A DNA stretch of 64,000 nt, taken from Rufibacter roseus (GTDB lineage Bacteria; Bacteroidota; Bacteroidia; Cytophagales; Hymenobacteraceae). The translations under genes and the position numbers were made by a program. The number at the start of each line of letters is the position of its first letter. The first letter of the stretch is position 1. A model generated the notes under the pieces. That model did not search any database. It was not told the DNA's origin and saw only the letters and a list, made by a program, of their open reading frames with translations. This document shows positions 42,745-51,999 of this stretch, piece after piece. The DNA lies in NCBI RefSeq assembly GCF_001647285.1, contig NZ_LRML01000002.1:248001-312000 (forward strand). Direction: 5' to 3'.

Positions 42745-44049
42745 ATGGCTTCTTTTGAAGTAATTGGTGGCCAACCATTAAAAGGCGAAATTATCCCGCA
42801 GGGAGCAAAAAACGAGGCGCTGCAAATTCTTTGTGCGGTACTCCTGACCGCTGAGCCGGTTATAATCTCCAACATACCCAACATACGGGACGTGAATAAG
42901 CTCATTGAGCTGCTGCGTGACATGGGCGTTGAAATAGAGCAAACTGCTCCGGATACCTACATCTTCAAGGCTGAGAACGTAAACCTTGATTATCTTACCT
43001 CTCCAAAATTTGTAGAGCAGGCGCGTGCTATTCGTGGTTCCGTTATGATTCTGGGGCCGTTATTGGCTCGTTTCGGAACGGCTAAACTACCAAAGCCAGG
43101 GGGCGATAAAATAGGCCGCCGCCGGTTAGATACCCACTTTGAGGCTTTCGTGAAGTTGGGTGCTACGTTTACTTATGACTCTAACGACAGCTTCTTTCAC
43201 CTGGAGGGCAAGAACCTGAAAGGAACGTACATGTTGTTAGATGAGGCATCAGTAACCGGTACGGCAAATATTGTCATGGCCGCCGTAATGGCTGAAGGCA
43301 TCACCACCATCTACAATGCTGCCTGTGAGCCTTACTTACAGCAGCTTTGCAAAATGCTGAACCGCATGGGGGCCAAAATCACCGGTATAGGTTCTAACCT
43401 GCTGCGCATTGAAGGCGTGGAGCAGTTAGGAGGCACGGAGCACCGCATGCTACCTGATATGATTGAGATTGGCTCTTTCATTGGTTTGGCGGGTATGACA
43501 GGATCAGAGATCACCATCAAAGACGCCCAAATAAGAGAATTGGGGCTGATACCAGACACATTCCGCCGTTTAGGTATAAAGATGGAGTTCCATGGTGACG
43601 ATATCTTTATTCCGGCACACGACCGCTACGAGGTAGATACCTACATTGACGGCAGTATCTTAACGGTGTCTGACCATACCTGGCCAGGCTTTACCCCAGA
43701 TTTGCTAAGCATTGCGTTAGTGGTAGCTACACAGGCAAAGGGAACAGTGCTAATACACCAGAAAATGTTTGAGAGCCGCCTGTTCTTCGTAGATAAACTG
43801 ATTGACATGGGAGCACAGATTATCCTTTGTGATCCTCACCGCGCCACAGTGATTGGTTTGAACAAACAAATGCCACTACGCGGAATTTCCATGACCTCAC
43901 CGGATATTCGTGCCGGTGTAGCCTTGCTCATGGCAGCTCTCTCTGCCGAAGGCCGCAGCGTGATTCATAACATTGAGCAGATTGACCGTGGCTACCAGAA
44001 CATTGATGGCCGCTTAAATGCCCTAGGCGCACAGATCAATCGTATATAA
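42745..44049 (+). CDS. murA: UDP-N-acetylglucosamine 1-carboxyvinyltransferase MurA
   Basis: This 434-residue protein is MurA, which adds enolpyruvate to UDP-GlcNAc in the first committed step of peptidoglycan synthesis. It starts with the family motif around GGQPLKGEI and QGAKNEALQ. The active-site loop is KPGGDKIGRRRLDTH: the residue matching Cys115 of E. coli (PGGCTIGARP) is Asp121, codon GAT 43105-43107. Asp at this place is known from Mycobacterium and Chlamydia and makes MurA insensitive to fosfomycin. The gene follows DUF4290 by 6 bases and ends in a strong terminator. Confidence 0.96.
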   Translation: MASFEVIGGQPLKGEIIPQGAKNEALQILCAVLLTAEPVIISNIPNIRDVNKLIELLRDMGVEIEQTAPDTYIFKAENVNLDYLTSPKFVEQARAIRGSVMILGPLLARFGTAKLPKPGGDKIGRRRLDTHFEAFVKLGATFTYDSNDSFFHLEGKNLKGTYMLLDEASVTGTANIVMAAVMAEGITTIYNAACEPYLQQLCKMLNRMGAKITGIGSNLLRIEGVEQLGGTEHRMLPDMIEIGSFIGLAGMTGSEITIKDAQIRELGLIPDTFRRLGIKMEFHGDDIFIPAHDRYEVDTYIDGSILTVSDHTWPGFTPDLLSIALVVATQAKGTVLIHQKMFESRLFFVDKLIDMGAQIILCDPHRATVIGLNKQMPLRGISMTSPDIRAGVALLMAALSAEGRSVIHNIEQIDRGYQNIDGRLNALGAQINRI

Positions 44050-44073
44050 TCACTAGCATCGTACAAGATTTAA

Positions 44074-44108
44074 AAGAAGGGCCTCCGTTGGAGGCCCTTC
44101 TTTTTTTG
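44074..44108 (+). terminator. Terminator of murA
   Basis: AAGAAGGGCCTCC pairs with GGAGGCCCTTCTT around GTT, followed by TTTTT. The stem is 13 bp and perfect. Confidence 0.92.
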
Positions 44109-44120
44109 CCATTACAGCCT

Positions 44121-44156
44121 GTTTTTGACCTCTTTTCATGAAAATAGCCCTAAAAC
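44121..44156. repeat. 36-nt interspersed palindrome, copy 16
   Basis: Arms GTTTTTGACC and TAGCCCTAAAAC, imperfect, with outer CT/AG pair. It lies just after the murA terminator. Confidence 0.75.
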
Positions 44157-44236
44157 AGGAACCGACGCTCACGCATTGATTGGGTTACCTTCTTGTGTTG
44201 CAACGCATTAATAAGTACACCAAACTATGAGAGCCT

Positions 44237-45061
44237 ATGAAAACGCCCCTTTCTCTTCGTGTTATATTATCTGTTTTTGTGCTTATCAATTTACTAAGCG
44301 CATGCTCGGCCAAGGAGTCTTCTCACACCGTAGAGTCAACCGCACATGCACCTGTTTCTGAAGATATGGTCGCAAAAGCAGCCACTAAAAACAAAGCCAC
44401 AACTGATCCTCTTCCCCAAGATCATGTCATCAGGCAGGCGAATGTAAAGTTTCAGGTAAAGGATCTTGAAACCAGCACGCAACGGATTGAGGGCATGGTA
44501 GAAAAATTAGGGGCTATGCTCACCAGCTCCACACAAACCCAGAATGATTATGCTCAGGAAACAGACTTTGTGATAAGGGTAAAACCTGCTCAGTTCTTGC
44601 CCCTACTCCGTCAGCTACAGAAAGAAAGTGTGCAGCTAGATGAGCGGTCTGTCTCTACAGAAGATGTTGGACTGGAGTATGTTGATTTGCAGGCCCGCCT
44701 TCAGGCGAAACGTGCGGTGGAACAGCGATATATGGGTTTGCTCAGAGAAGCCAAAAACATGGAGGAAATTATGAAAGTGGAAGAACAGATTCAGGCAATA
44801 CGAGAGGACATTGAAAGAACCGATGCCCGCCTGCGTTACCTCCAGAACCAAACCGCCTACAGCACTATTCATTTGCACATTTACCAGCCTTTGCCCATCA
44901 GTGTGCCTACCGCTCCCAGCTTTTTTTACCGTGTTTTAGATGCTATGAACACAGGTTGGCAATTGATGCTCTCATTAATCGTAGGTTTGTTCTATGTATG
45001 GCCAATTTTGATTATTGGGGCAGGGGCGTACTTTCTTATGCGACGAAGGAAGCTTGTTTGA
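44237..45061 (+). CDS. DUF4349 lipoprotein
   Basis: This 274-residue protein has a lipoprotein signal with lipobox LSAC (about Cys23), a DUF4349 domain (VIRQANVKFQVKDLETSTQRIEGMVEKLGAML) with a long coiled coil (about 140-205), and a C-terminal membrane helix (about 235-265) ending in RRRKL. It is therefore held in the membrane at both ends. The family has no settled function. It is monocistronic and converges on the alpha/beta hydrolase gene, with a palindrome shared as a terminator. Confidence 0.88.
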   Translation: MKTPLSLRVILSVFVLINLLSACSAKESSHTVESTAHAPVSEDMVAKAATKNKATTDPLPQDHVIRQANVKFQVKDLETSTQRIEGMVEKLGAMLTSSTQTQNDYAQETDFVIRVKPAQFLPLLRQLQKESVQLDERSVSTEDVGLEYVDLQARLQAKRAVEQRYMGLLREAKNMEEIMKVEEQIQAIREDIERTDARLRYLQNQTAYSTIHLHIYQPLPISVPTAPSFFYRVLDAMNTGWQLMLSLIVGLFYVWPILIIGAGAYFLMRRRKLV

Positions 45062-45070
45062 TTTTTCTCT

Positions 45071-45124
45071 GCCCTCTGTTTAGGCCTGCTTTTAGAAAAT
45101 CAGGCCTAAAACAGAGGGCTTTTA
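45071..45124. terminator. Bidirectional terminator built on the 36-nt palindrome (copy 17)
   Basis: AGCCCTCTGTTTAGGCCTG pairs with CAGGCCTAAAACAGAGGGCT with one bulge, followed by TTTT. The core is 45078-45112. It sits between two convergent genes (stops at 45061 and 45122), with no other terminator in the 60-base gap. Confidence 0.88.
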
Positions 45125-46081
45125 ATATTGACTTAAAAACCCTTTGACGTCTGCAGTCCACTCTCCTTCGTACCTGAGTAGATAGTTCTCATGTCCTGCG
45201 TCCGGATAGGTCCTTAGGTTTTTGGGGCCTCTTAAATTTCTAAATATTTCCTCGGTCTCCTGGTAAGTTACTTTAGAATCTTTTTCACCATACAGCAATA
45301 AGGTAGGCACTTGAATAGACGCGGCATACTCTGATGGCACATGGGAAAAAGCATTGAAGCCGTTCAAGGCACCTCCCCAAAATGTAAGCAAGTAAGCCAT
45401 AGGAAACATAGGTACCCCCATCATCTTGAACCTGTTCTGCACAGTCTGTAGCACAGACCCGTACGGGCACTCCAGAATAATTCCGTCCACACGTACTGAT
45501 GGATCTTGTAAAGCGTGCATAATGGCTACCGCTCCCATAGAAGTCCCGAACAGAATCAGCCGTTCTTCTCCCCTGTTCCGGCAATACTCCAAAGCCAACT
45601 TCACTTCCTGTGCTTCTTTGTAACCTATGGTGGTTTGGTTTCCGCCAGAATTGCCTGCCCCTCTAAAGTCCATCAGAAAAGTGTTGTATCCCAAACTCCT
45701 GAAGATATTGGCTTTGTCAAGCATGGATGACTTCTCACCGCCATAGCCGTGGCAAAGAATGACCGTCCCCCTAGCATTTTCAGTTGGAATAAACCACGCC
45801 TCAATGGGCACAGCAGCAGGCAAAGAAACAAGCTCAAAAGGAGCTTCTGGTAAGGTTGAATTCTCAGGTCTAGGATTGCTGACCCCAAATAGAAGAATAC
45901 CTGCTTTCTGGGCAAGGGTAAAATCTTGGTTGCTGTTCGTTTTAGCGGTTGCTGAAGAAGAGAAATGAGTAAAGGTATAGGCATGAAACGCAGCCAATAC
46001 ATTCATCACCAAAAAAAGGCACACCAGAGCAACGGAAACTAGTTTAATGGGTTTTCGTGGGCGTAAATGAAAGGCAGGCAC
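45122..46081 (-). CDS. Alpha/beta hydrolase with N-terminal membrane helix
   Basis: This 319-residue protein has a membrane helix at about residues 13-35 followed by an alpha/beta hydrolase domain. The nucleophile elbow is FGTSMGAVA; the acid lies in LLYGEKDSKVTY and the base in DAGHENYL. It looks like the BAAT/YqkD-type hydrolases (HGYGGEKSSMLDKANIFRSLGYN). Substrate unknown; a lipid or cell-envelope ester is a guess. The nearest minus-strand gene upstream is DoxX, 79 bases away with a degenerate 36-nt palindrome between, so cotranscription is uncertain. Confidence 0.88.
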   Translation of the reverse strand: MPAFHLRPRKPIKLVSVALVCLFLVMNVLAAFHAYTFTHFSSSATAKTNSNQDFTLAQKAGILLFGVSNPRPENSTLPEAPFELVSLPAAVPIEAWFIPTENARGTVILCHGYGGEKSSMLDKANIFRSLGYNTFLMDFRGAGNSGGNQTTIGYKEAQEVKLALEYCRNRGEERLILFGTSMGAVAIMHALQDPSVRVDGIILECPYGSVLQTVQNRFKMMGVPMFPMAYLLTFWGGALNGFNAFSHVPSEYAASIQVPTLLLYGEKDSKVTYQETEEIFRNLRGPKNLRTYPDAGHENYLLRYEGEWTADVKGFLSQY

Positions 46082-46105
46082 TTACAGGGCTTTTGCACAA
46101 GATAA

Positions 46106-46139
46106 CTTTTTTGACCTGTTTTTAAATCAGCCTTAAAAC
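46106..46139. repeat. 36-nt interspersed palindrome, copy 18 (34 nt)
   Basis: Arms CTTTTTTGACCTG and CAGCCTTAAAAC. It is shortened by 2 nt in the loop and lies between the alpha/beta hydrolase and DoxX genes. Confidence 0.7.
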
Positions 46140-46160
46140 GTTTTAAGAAATATAAAAAAA

Positions 46161-46583
46161 TCACTTCACCAAGAGTCTATCAGTTGACCAGCGACCGCCG
46201 CCTTTAATAAGCAGGAAGATAGAACCTAACAACATAGCCCAGTCTGTTCGGCTGGCATGCAGCATCTCCCAAACTCCTTGGTCAGCCAGAATTTCTACTT
46301 TAGTGGCTAAAAAAGCGGATAGCATGATAATTATTAGTGGAGCAGCGGCCAAACGGGTCACCAGCCCCACCAGAATGAGAAAGCCGCAGTTGATCTCTAT
46401 AAACCCAACCAGATTACCCAGCATTTCGGGTTCAGGCAAACCCAGCTTCTCAAAGCGCCCCACTCCCCTGTCGTCTGGGAACAAAAACTTCTGAACTCCC
46501 TCAGACAGAAACACTACCCCTACCATTAATCTGATTAAAATAGTGGCACTGTCGCGGTCTGTGGAGAGTAGTTTTCGGAACAT
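46161..46583 (-). CDS. DoxX family membrane protein
   Basis: This 140-residue protein has four membrane helices and the DoxX pattern (ILIRLMVGVVFLSEGVQKFLFPDDRGVGRFEKLG, then GLVTRLAAAPLIIIMLSAF). DoxX proteins are membrane partners in thiol or redox stress, but many members have no known role. It is on the minus strand 73 bases after the THUMP methyltransferase start codon region. Cotranscription with the alpha/beta hydrolase is possible. Confidence 0.88.
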   Translation of the reverse strand: MFRKLLSTDRDSATILIRLMVGVVFLSEGVQKFLFPDDRGVGRFEKLGLPEPEMLGNLVGFIEINCGFLILVGLVTRLAAAPLIIIMLSAFLATKVEILADQGVWEMLHASRTDWAMLLGSIFLLIKGGGRWSTDRLLVK

Positions 46584-46656
46584 ATAATTAGAAAAGGCTA
46601 TATATAGCTTACTCTAATTAACAGGGCAAAGGTTACAGGAATTTTGATGAACTGTT

Positions 46657-47841
46657 CTACTGTGAAGATTCCTTCTCTCTACGGCTTCCTCTATACAATT
46701 CATACTTAAACAGGCGGCACTCAATAGGACCGTTATAAAGCGGAATCCGGCGCGATGGTTTCAGTCCTATTCTCTTGGCAGCCTCTAAGTTTCCTGTGAA
46801 AACATATGCCTCCCAGTTCTGGAAATTAGTTTTGAGCGAGTCACCAATCATTTGGTAAAGCGCCTCCATTTCGGTTTCACGGCCAATTCTCTCCCCGTAA
46901 GGCGGATTCATAATCAAAAGGCCTTCTTCCTCAGGCTTGGTGGCGGTTTTAAAATCTTGCACCTGCGGAGGCTGCACATATTGTTCAATCTCAGCATACT
47001 CAAGGTTCAGCTGAGTTGCCTCCACAAAGTCTGGGTCTACATCAGAACCGTAAATCTTAACTTCTGAGTCTGTGTTTTCCTGATCTAAGGCATCTTGATA
47101 TACCCGCTTGTATAGATCAGCATCATAATCGGGCCAACGCATGAAGCCGTAATCACGGCGGTACATGCCGGGGGCAATGTTATGGGCCATGAGGGCCGCT
47201 TCAATCAGAAGGGTACCTGAACCGCACATGGGGTCGTAGAGCGGAGTCTTTTTATCCCAACCGCTCAGGTATAATATTCCGGCAGCAAGCACCTCATTTA
47301 AAGGCGCCACGTTGGTTTGCTGACGGTACCCCCGGCGGTGCAAAGAATCTCCCGACGCATCTAGCGCCAATGTCACAATATTCTCGTGCATGTGCAGGTT
47401 AATACGCACATCAGGAGTGGTGACGTCAACGCTGGGGCGTTGGCCAGTTTTGTCGCGGAACTGATCAACAATGGCATCTTTGGCCAACTGCGAAACAAAC
47501 AGCGAGTGCTCAAAAGTAGAACGTGACACTACCGCATTTATGGCGAAGGTCATGCTGTTGGTCAGGTACTTGCTCCAGTCCTGCTCGCGCACCTTCAGGT
47601 ACAGCTCCTTCTCATCACGAGCTTTAAACTGCGCGAAAGGTTTTAAAATACGGATGGCGGTGCGGCACCACAAGTTGGCTTGGTACAACAGATACTGGTT
47701 TCCGCTAAAGGTCACCGCCCGCGTGCCCACCTTCACATACTTCGCTCCTAAGTCTTCCAGCTCCTGGGCCAGTACCTCCTCCAGTCCTGCTAAAGTGGTG
47801 GCGGTCATGTTAAAGTTGGCAGATGATTTTGGTGCGGCCAT
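46657..47841 (-). CDS. THUMP-domain class I RNA methyltransferase
   Basis: This 394-residue protein has an N-terminal THUMP RNA-binding domain (about residues 10-165) and a Rossmann methyltransferase domain with the catalytic NPPYGERIGRE motif IV. It resembles the RlmL half of E. coli RlmKL (23S rRNA G2445 N2-methylation) and TrmN-like enzymes. The DPMCGSGTLLIEAALMAHNIAPG segment is the SAM-binding motif I. Either rRNA or tRNA could be the target; RlmL-type is more likely from length and motifs. Confidence 0.92.
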   Translation of the reverse strand: MAAPKSSANFNMTATTLAGLEEVLAQELEDLGAKYVKVGTRAVTFSGNQYLLYQANLWCRTAIRILKPFAQFKARDEKELYLKVREQDWSKYLTNSMTFAINAVVSRSTFEHSLFVSQLAKDAIVDQFRDKTGQRPSVDVTTPDVRINLHMHENIVTLALDASGDSLHRRGYRQQTNVAPLNEVLAAGILYLSGWDKKTPLYDPMCGSGTLLIEAALMAHNIAPGMYRRDYGFMRWPDYDADLYKRVYQDALDQENTDSEVKIYGSDVDPDFVEATQLNLEYAEIEQYVQPPQVQDFKTATKPEEEGLLIMNPPYGERIGRETEMEALYQMIGDSLKTNFQNWEAYVFTGNLEAAKRIGLKPSRRIPLYNGPIECRLFKYELYRGSRREKESSQ

Positions 47842-47958
47842 GGCAAAATAAGTAAGGTGATAAAAAGCACAAACGGCTCCCGTTTGTTTGAAGCTGCAAT
47901 TTGGCGAAAAATATGGGCAAGTGCAGTAATCAGTTTAATTCTGCCTCTGCTGATTAGC

Positions 47959-47994
47959 GTTTTGGAGCTGTTTTATGAAAAATGAGCCCAAAAC
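47959..47994. repeat. 36-nt interspersed palindrome, copy 19
   Basis: Arms GTTTTGGAGCTG and TGAGCCCAAAAC, imperfect. It lies in the 260-base divergent gap between the methyltransferase and murB, in a 5' region for both. Confidence 0.75.
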
Positions 47995-48101
47995 ACCTTC
48001 GTCTAGTTTTTCGCATTTATGTAGTACACTCAGTGGCTTCATGCAGACTTAGCTTTCTTTCGTACTTTTACCAAATAAAATTCACGCCCTCAGACCCGCG
48101 C

Positions 48102-49121
48102 ATGGAATTACATAAAAATGCCTCTTTAAAAGCCTATAACACCTTCGGGATTGATGCCAAAGCAGCCGTTCTGGCTCAGTTTACATCGGTGGAAGAACTA
48201 CGGGAACTGCTGCAGCACCCTGAAGTAAAGTTGCTCCCCCTGCTTATTTTAGGCGGCGGTAGCAACGTGTTGTTTACCCAAGATGTAGAGGCTGCTGTTT
48301 TACTTAACCGCATAAAGGGCATTGACATAGCACCGGCTACTGATGGCCACGTGTTTGTAAGGGCCGGCAGCGGAGAAACCTGGCACGATTTAGTACTTTT
48401 CACCATTGAGCAGAATTTAGGTGGAATTGAAAACCTCTCGTTGATTCCGGGCACCGTTGGCGCCGCTCCCTTACAAAACATTGGAGCATACGGAGTTGAG
48501 TTGAAAGACACGTTTCATTCACTAGAAGCATTAGAAATTGCCACTGGAAACCTTGTGACTTTCAACCGGGAGCAATGCGGCTTTGGCTACCGCGAAAGTG
48601 TATTTAAACGCGAGGCAAAAGGGAAATACATTGTCACCTCGGTCACACTACAGCTTACCAAAGAGCTGCATCAGTACAACACTTCCTATGGTGCTATTAA
48701 AGACACCTTGGCCGAACAGCAGGTAAAAGAACTGAGTTTAAAGTCAATTAGTGAGGCCGTGTGTCATATCCGGAGAAGCAAACTACCTGATCCGTCCAAA
48801 ATAGGCAACGCTGGCTCTTTTTTCAAGAACCCAGAAATTCCTGTTCATCAGTTTGAGCAACTGAAACAGCAGTATCCGGCCATGCCGGGTTACCCAGTAA
48901 GTGAGCAAGCGGTGAAAGTACCGGCTGGCTGGTTAATAGAGCAGTGTGGCTGGAAGGGCAAAGTTTTAGGCCAGCATGGAGTACACAAAGATCAGGCCTT
49001 GGTACTGGTGAATTATGGCGGCGCCACCGGAAACGAAGTGAAAGAGCTTGCTTTTGAAGTGATAAGATCTGTGCAGGAGAAGTTTGGTATTGCGCTCACC
49101 CCCGAGGTGAATATCATTTAA
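48102..49121 (+). CDS. murB: UDP-N-acetylenolpyruvoylglucosamine reductase MurB
   Basis: This 339-residue flavoprotein reduces enolpyruvyl-UDP-GlcNAc to UDP-MurNAc, the step after MurA. It begins MELHKNASLKAYNTFGIDAKA, the usual E. coli-like type I MurB start, which fixes ATG 48102 over a longer frame that starts at 47982 within a repeat. It has the FAD motif LGGGSNVLF and the catalytic Ser in GNAGSFFKNP, with Glu near the end (LTPEVNII). A possible -7 TACTTTTA lies at 48063. murA is 4 kb upstream, in the same direction but not one operon. Confidence 0.96.
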   Translation: MELHKNASLKAYNTFGIDAKAAVLAQFTSVEELRELLQHPEVKLLPLLILGGGSNVLFTQDVEAAVLLNRIKGIDIAPATDGHVFVRAGSGETWHDLVLFTIEQNLGGIENLSLIPGTVGAAPLQNIGAYGVELKDTFHSLEALEIATGNLVTFNREQCGFGYRESVFKREAKGKYIVTSVTLQLTKELHQYNTSYGAIKDTLAEQQVKELSLKSISEAVCHIRRSKLPDPSKIGNAGSFFKNPEIPVHQFEQLKQQYPAMPGYPVSEQAVKVPAGWLIEQCGWKGKVLGQHGVHKDQALVLVNYGGATGNEVKELAFEVIRSVQEKFGIALTPEVNII

Positions 49122-49147
49122 CCTAATTTAAAACTAAGACTTTTTAT

Positions 49148-49190
49148 AAAACAAAAGCACCAGCCCTGGGGCTGGTGCTTTTGTTTTACA
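49148..49190 (+). terminator. Terminator of murB
   Basis: AAAACAAAAGCACCAGCCC pairs with GGGCTGGTGCTTTTGTTTT. It is a long, almost perfect stem between convergent murB and mutS2 and may work in both directions. Confidence 0.92.
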
Positions 49191-49194
49191 TCGT

Positions 49195-49230
49195 GTTTTA
49201 GGGCTCTTTTAAAGAAAATAACCCTAAAAC
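49195..49230. repeat. 36-nt interspersed palindrome, copy 20
   Basis: Arms GTTTTAGGGC and AACCCTAAAAC. It lies between the murB terminator and the mutS2 stop. Confidence 0.8.
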
Positions 49231-49235
49231 AAGTA

Positions 49236-51641
49236 CTACTTTAGCACAATGACTGATGCTCCGTCGCCGCCACGCTCAATGTGCTCATCACTCACGCTGG
49301 CTACTTCCCGTAGGGTCCGCACGTAATCTCTAATCATTTGTTTTAAAACACCGCTGCCACGGCCATGGATGATCTTCACCTCCGGTATACCCAGCATTAT
49401 GGCATCATCCATAAAGTTCATGACTGTAGTTAGTGCATCTTCGGCATATTTCCCGCGCACGTCCAAAGAATGCACAAAATCAGCCATACGCTGGGTAACA
49501 TCAAGTCCTCTGGAAGGTGCAGCATTAGCAGTTTCTTTGTCTTTCTTCGCTTTCTCTCGCACCATGTTTGGATCTGGACGTTCCAGTTTCTCCAGCTTCA
49601 CAATGGTTTTCAAGCCTCCAAAACTTACCTCAGCGGTTTTGCCTTTGATAGCCAGCAACTCCCCTACCGAGTCTTGGCCTTCCACCGTTACTTTCTCGCC
49701 TACTTGCAGAGGTCCGGTTGGTACCGTTCCGTTGCGCCTGATGACTGGTTTTGGCTCAGGAGTCAATTTTTCTTTGAACTCATCTAACTGCTGGCGAGCC
49801 GCCTTGGTTTGTTCCTTATCCGCCTGGCTCCGCTTGATCTGCTCAATGGTGCTCTCAATCTGCTGGTTCGCATCTTTCAACAAAAGCTTAGCCTGACCTT
49901 TGGCCGTCCGGATAATGTCTTGCTTGCTGTCTTCCAGGTGCTGCTTCAGGGCGGTGTATTCTTCTACTGCTTTCTGTAGCTTCCGTTCCTGTTTGGCAAC
50001 GGTGGCATTTCGTCTCTCAAAGTCGGTTTTTTCCTGCTCCAGCTGTTCCAGCAACTTGTCATACCTGATTTTTTCTTTCCCCACCAACGTACCTGCTTTC
50101 TCAATGATGTTTTTTGGGAGGCCAATTTTACGGGCAATCTCCAAGGCAAACGAAGAACCCGGTTTGCCTATTTCCAACTGGTACAGCGGCTGCAGTTCTG
50201 CAGGATTGTACCGCATGGCCCCGTTCACAATGCCCGAGGTGTGTTCAGCAAAGTTTTTAAGGTTAGTGTAGTGAGTGGTGATCACGCCATACACTCGCTG
50301 CTGGTGCAGCTGCCCTAAAACAGATTCTGCTATAGCCCCACCTAGCACAGGCTCCGTTCCGGTTCCAAACTCATCTATCAGCACCAGAGACTTCTTGCCG
50401 GAAAACAGCAGAAACTGCTTCATGTTCTGCAAGTGAGAACTATAGGTGCTCAAGTCGTTTTCAATAGATTGCTCATCGCCCATGTCCAGGAAAACGTCTT
50501 CGAACAAACCAGCTTCAGAGCCCTCGGCCACCGGAATCAACAGACCGCACTGCAGCATGTACTGCAACAGCCCTACCGTTTTCATAGCCACCGATTTACC
50601 TCCGGCGTTAGGCCCAGAAATAAGAAGAATGCGCTGCTCAGGGTTTAGATCTAAGTTCAGAGGAACCGCCTTTTTCCCCTGAGCCTGCAGCGTTAGGTGC
50701 AAAATTGGGTGTCTGGCTCCTTTCCATTTGATTAGGGGCTGCTTGTGCAGCGTAGGCATTACTGCTCCCAGTCTGTTCGCTAATACTGCTTTGGCCCTGA
50801 TAAAATCTAACAAAGCAAGGAACTGGTAGGCTCTTTTCAGTTCGGGCAAGTGGTGCCGCACCTGATTTGTTACCGCCGTCAGTAACCGTATTAGCTCACG
50901 GTGGTAAGCGTTTTCCAGATCCTTAATGTCATTGTTCAGTTCAAATACACTTTCCGGCTCCAGATAAACGGTTTGTCCAGTTGCAGATTCGTCGTGAATA
51001 AGACCTTTTATGCGGCGCTTGTACTCTGCAATAACGGGTATAACCAAGCGGCCTCCCCGTACGGTTGGTTCCGCATCAGAAGGTGTCCAGCCTTCGTTTT
51101 TGGCGTGGCGCATGATACTGCTGATCTGCTTCCGCAATTGGGTTTGCTGCCCAATCAGGTCACGCCTAACCCGCTGTAGCTCAGGCGAGGCATCATCTTT
51201 CACATTGCCGCTGTCGTCAACCAATTTCTCCAAAGCAGCCACCAGCTGGCGGTCTACTTCCACGTCTTTCGTCAAGGCTTTTAGTGCCGGGAAGGCTCCT
51301 TCCTCAGACTCTACAAAAAAGCCCAGCGCCTGCCGGATAGCCCGCAGCGACATTTTAATTTCATACACGCCCCGCACCTCCAGAAATGCTCCTTCAAGGG
51401 CAGCTCGGTTTAGGTGTTCGGTTACATCAAAGTAATAGCTGGAAGGGAAATCTTCGCCGGAGCGCAAAATTTGTGCAAATTCATCGGCTTGTTGCAACAG
51501 GCGCTGCACCAGATCAAACCGATCCAGAAACTGTACCCGCTGCACAAACTTCCGCCCCAACGGACTTAAACAGGCATCGGCCAGCATTTCTCTTATCTGA
51601 CCAAAACCTATTTTCTGTTCAAAATTTACTGGATATATCAA
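49236..51641 (-). CDS. mutS2: Endonuclease MutS2
   Basis: This roughly 801-residue protein is MutS2: a MutS-like ATPase core (Walker A GPNAGGKSVAMKT, then DEFGTGTEPVLGG), a KOW-like segment and a C-terminal Smr nuclease domain (LDVRGKYAEDALTTVMNFMDD, IHGRGSGVLKQMI). MutS2 suppresses recombination and resolves collided ribosomes in some bacteria. I favour the TTG at 51639-51641, giving MIYPVNFEQKIGFGQIREML, the usual family start. An ATG at 51680 would add 13 residues (ACSLSTRKEKVRL) not typical of homologues. It converges on murB. Confidence 0.93.
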   Translation of the reverse strand: MIYPVNFEQKIGFGQIREMLADACLSPLGRKFVQRVQFLDRFDLVQRLLQQADEFAQILRSGEDFPSSYYFDVTEHLNRAALEGAFLEVRGVYEIKMSLRAIRQALGFFVESEEGAFPALKALTKDVEVDRQLVAALEKLVDDSGNVKDDASPELQRVRRDLIGQQTQLRKQISSIMRHAKNEGWTPSDAEPTVRGGRLVIPVIAEYKRRIKGLIHDESATGQTVYLEPESVFELNNDIKDLENAYHRELIRLLTAVTNQVRHHLPELKRAYQFLALLDFIRAKAVLANRLGAVMPTLHKQPLIKWKGARHPILHLTLQAQGKKAVPLNLDLNPEQRILLISGPNAGGKSVAMKTVGLLQYMLQCGLLIPVAEGSEAGLFEDVFLDMGDEQSIENDLSTYSSHLQNMKQFLLFSGKKSLVLIDEFGTGTEPVLGGAIAESVLGQLHQQRVYGVITTHYTNLKNFAEHTSGIVNGAMRYNPAELQPLYQLEIGKPGSSFALEIARKIGLPKNIIEKAGTLVGKEKIRYDKLLEQLEQEKTDFERRNATVAKQERKLQKAVEEYTALKQHLEDSKQDIIRTAKGQAKLLLKDANQQIESTIEQIKRSQADKEQTKAARQQLDEFKEKLTPEPKPVIRRNGTVPTGPLQVGEKVTVEGQDSVGELLAIKGKTAEVSFGGLKTIVKLEKLERPDPNMVREKAKKDKETANAAPSRGLDVTQRMADFVHSLDVRGKYAEDALTTVMNFMDDAIMLGIPEVKIIHGRGSGVLKQMIRDYVRTLREVASVSDEHIERGGDGASVIVLK

Positions 51642-51999
51642 TCTTACTTTTTCTTTTCTAGTTGATAAACTACAAGCCACCCCTAAGCTTAATAAAATAC
51701 TTGTAGAGGATTGTGTAGCATTTTAGAACATCGTGATTCTACTTGTTGTTCCTTCTCTGGAGGATATTTCTACACGGATTTACTATTGCTTAACATAATT
51801 TTTAAAATAAAGAAACTCCTTCTTTGATCTTACTTTACCATCAATTAAGATTCACAAATTGCTCACCTTCTGAACACCTCTTTAAGAAAAGACTCATCAA
51901 AAATCTTTCAGCAAAAAAAAGAAAAACCCTGATCAAGAGAAGTTAGGCTGGACAATGCAAAAGCACCTTCCTACCCCATAACAGTATCTGCCACCACTT
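51642..51999. other. Intergenic spacer, about 360 bases
   Basis: It separates the mutS2 start from the trkA stop on the same strand. It is AT-rich and must hold the mutS2 promoter and the end of the trk transcript. I see no 36-nt palindrome, RNA gene or strong terminator. Confidence 0.45.

Noticed and set aside
47982-48101. Longer N-terminus for MurB
   Set aside because: It starts inside a 36-nt palindrome and the family start is at MELHKNASLK.
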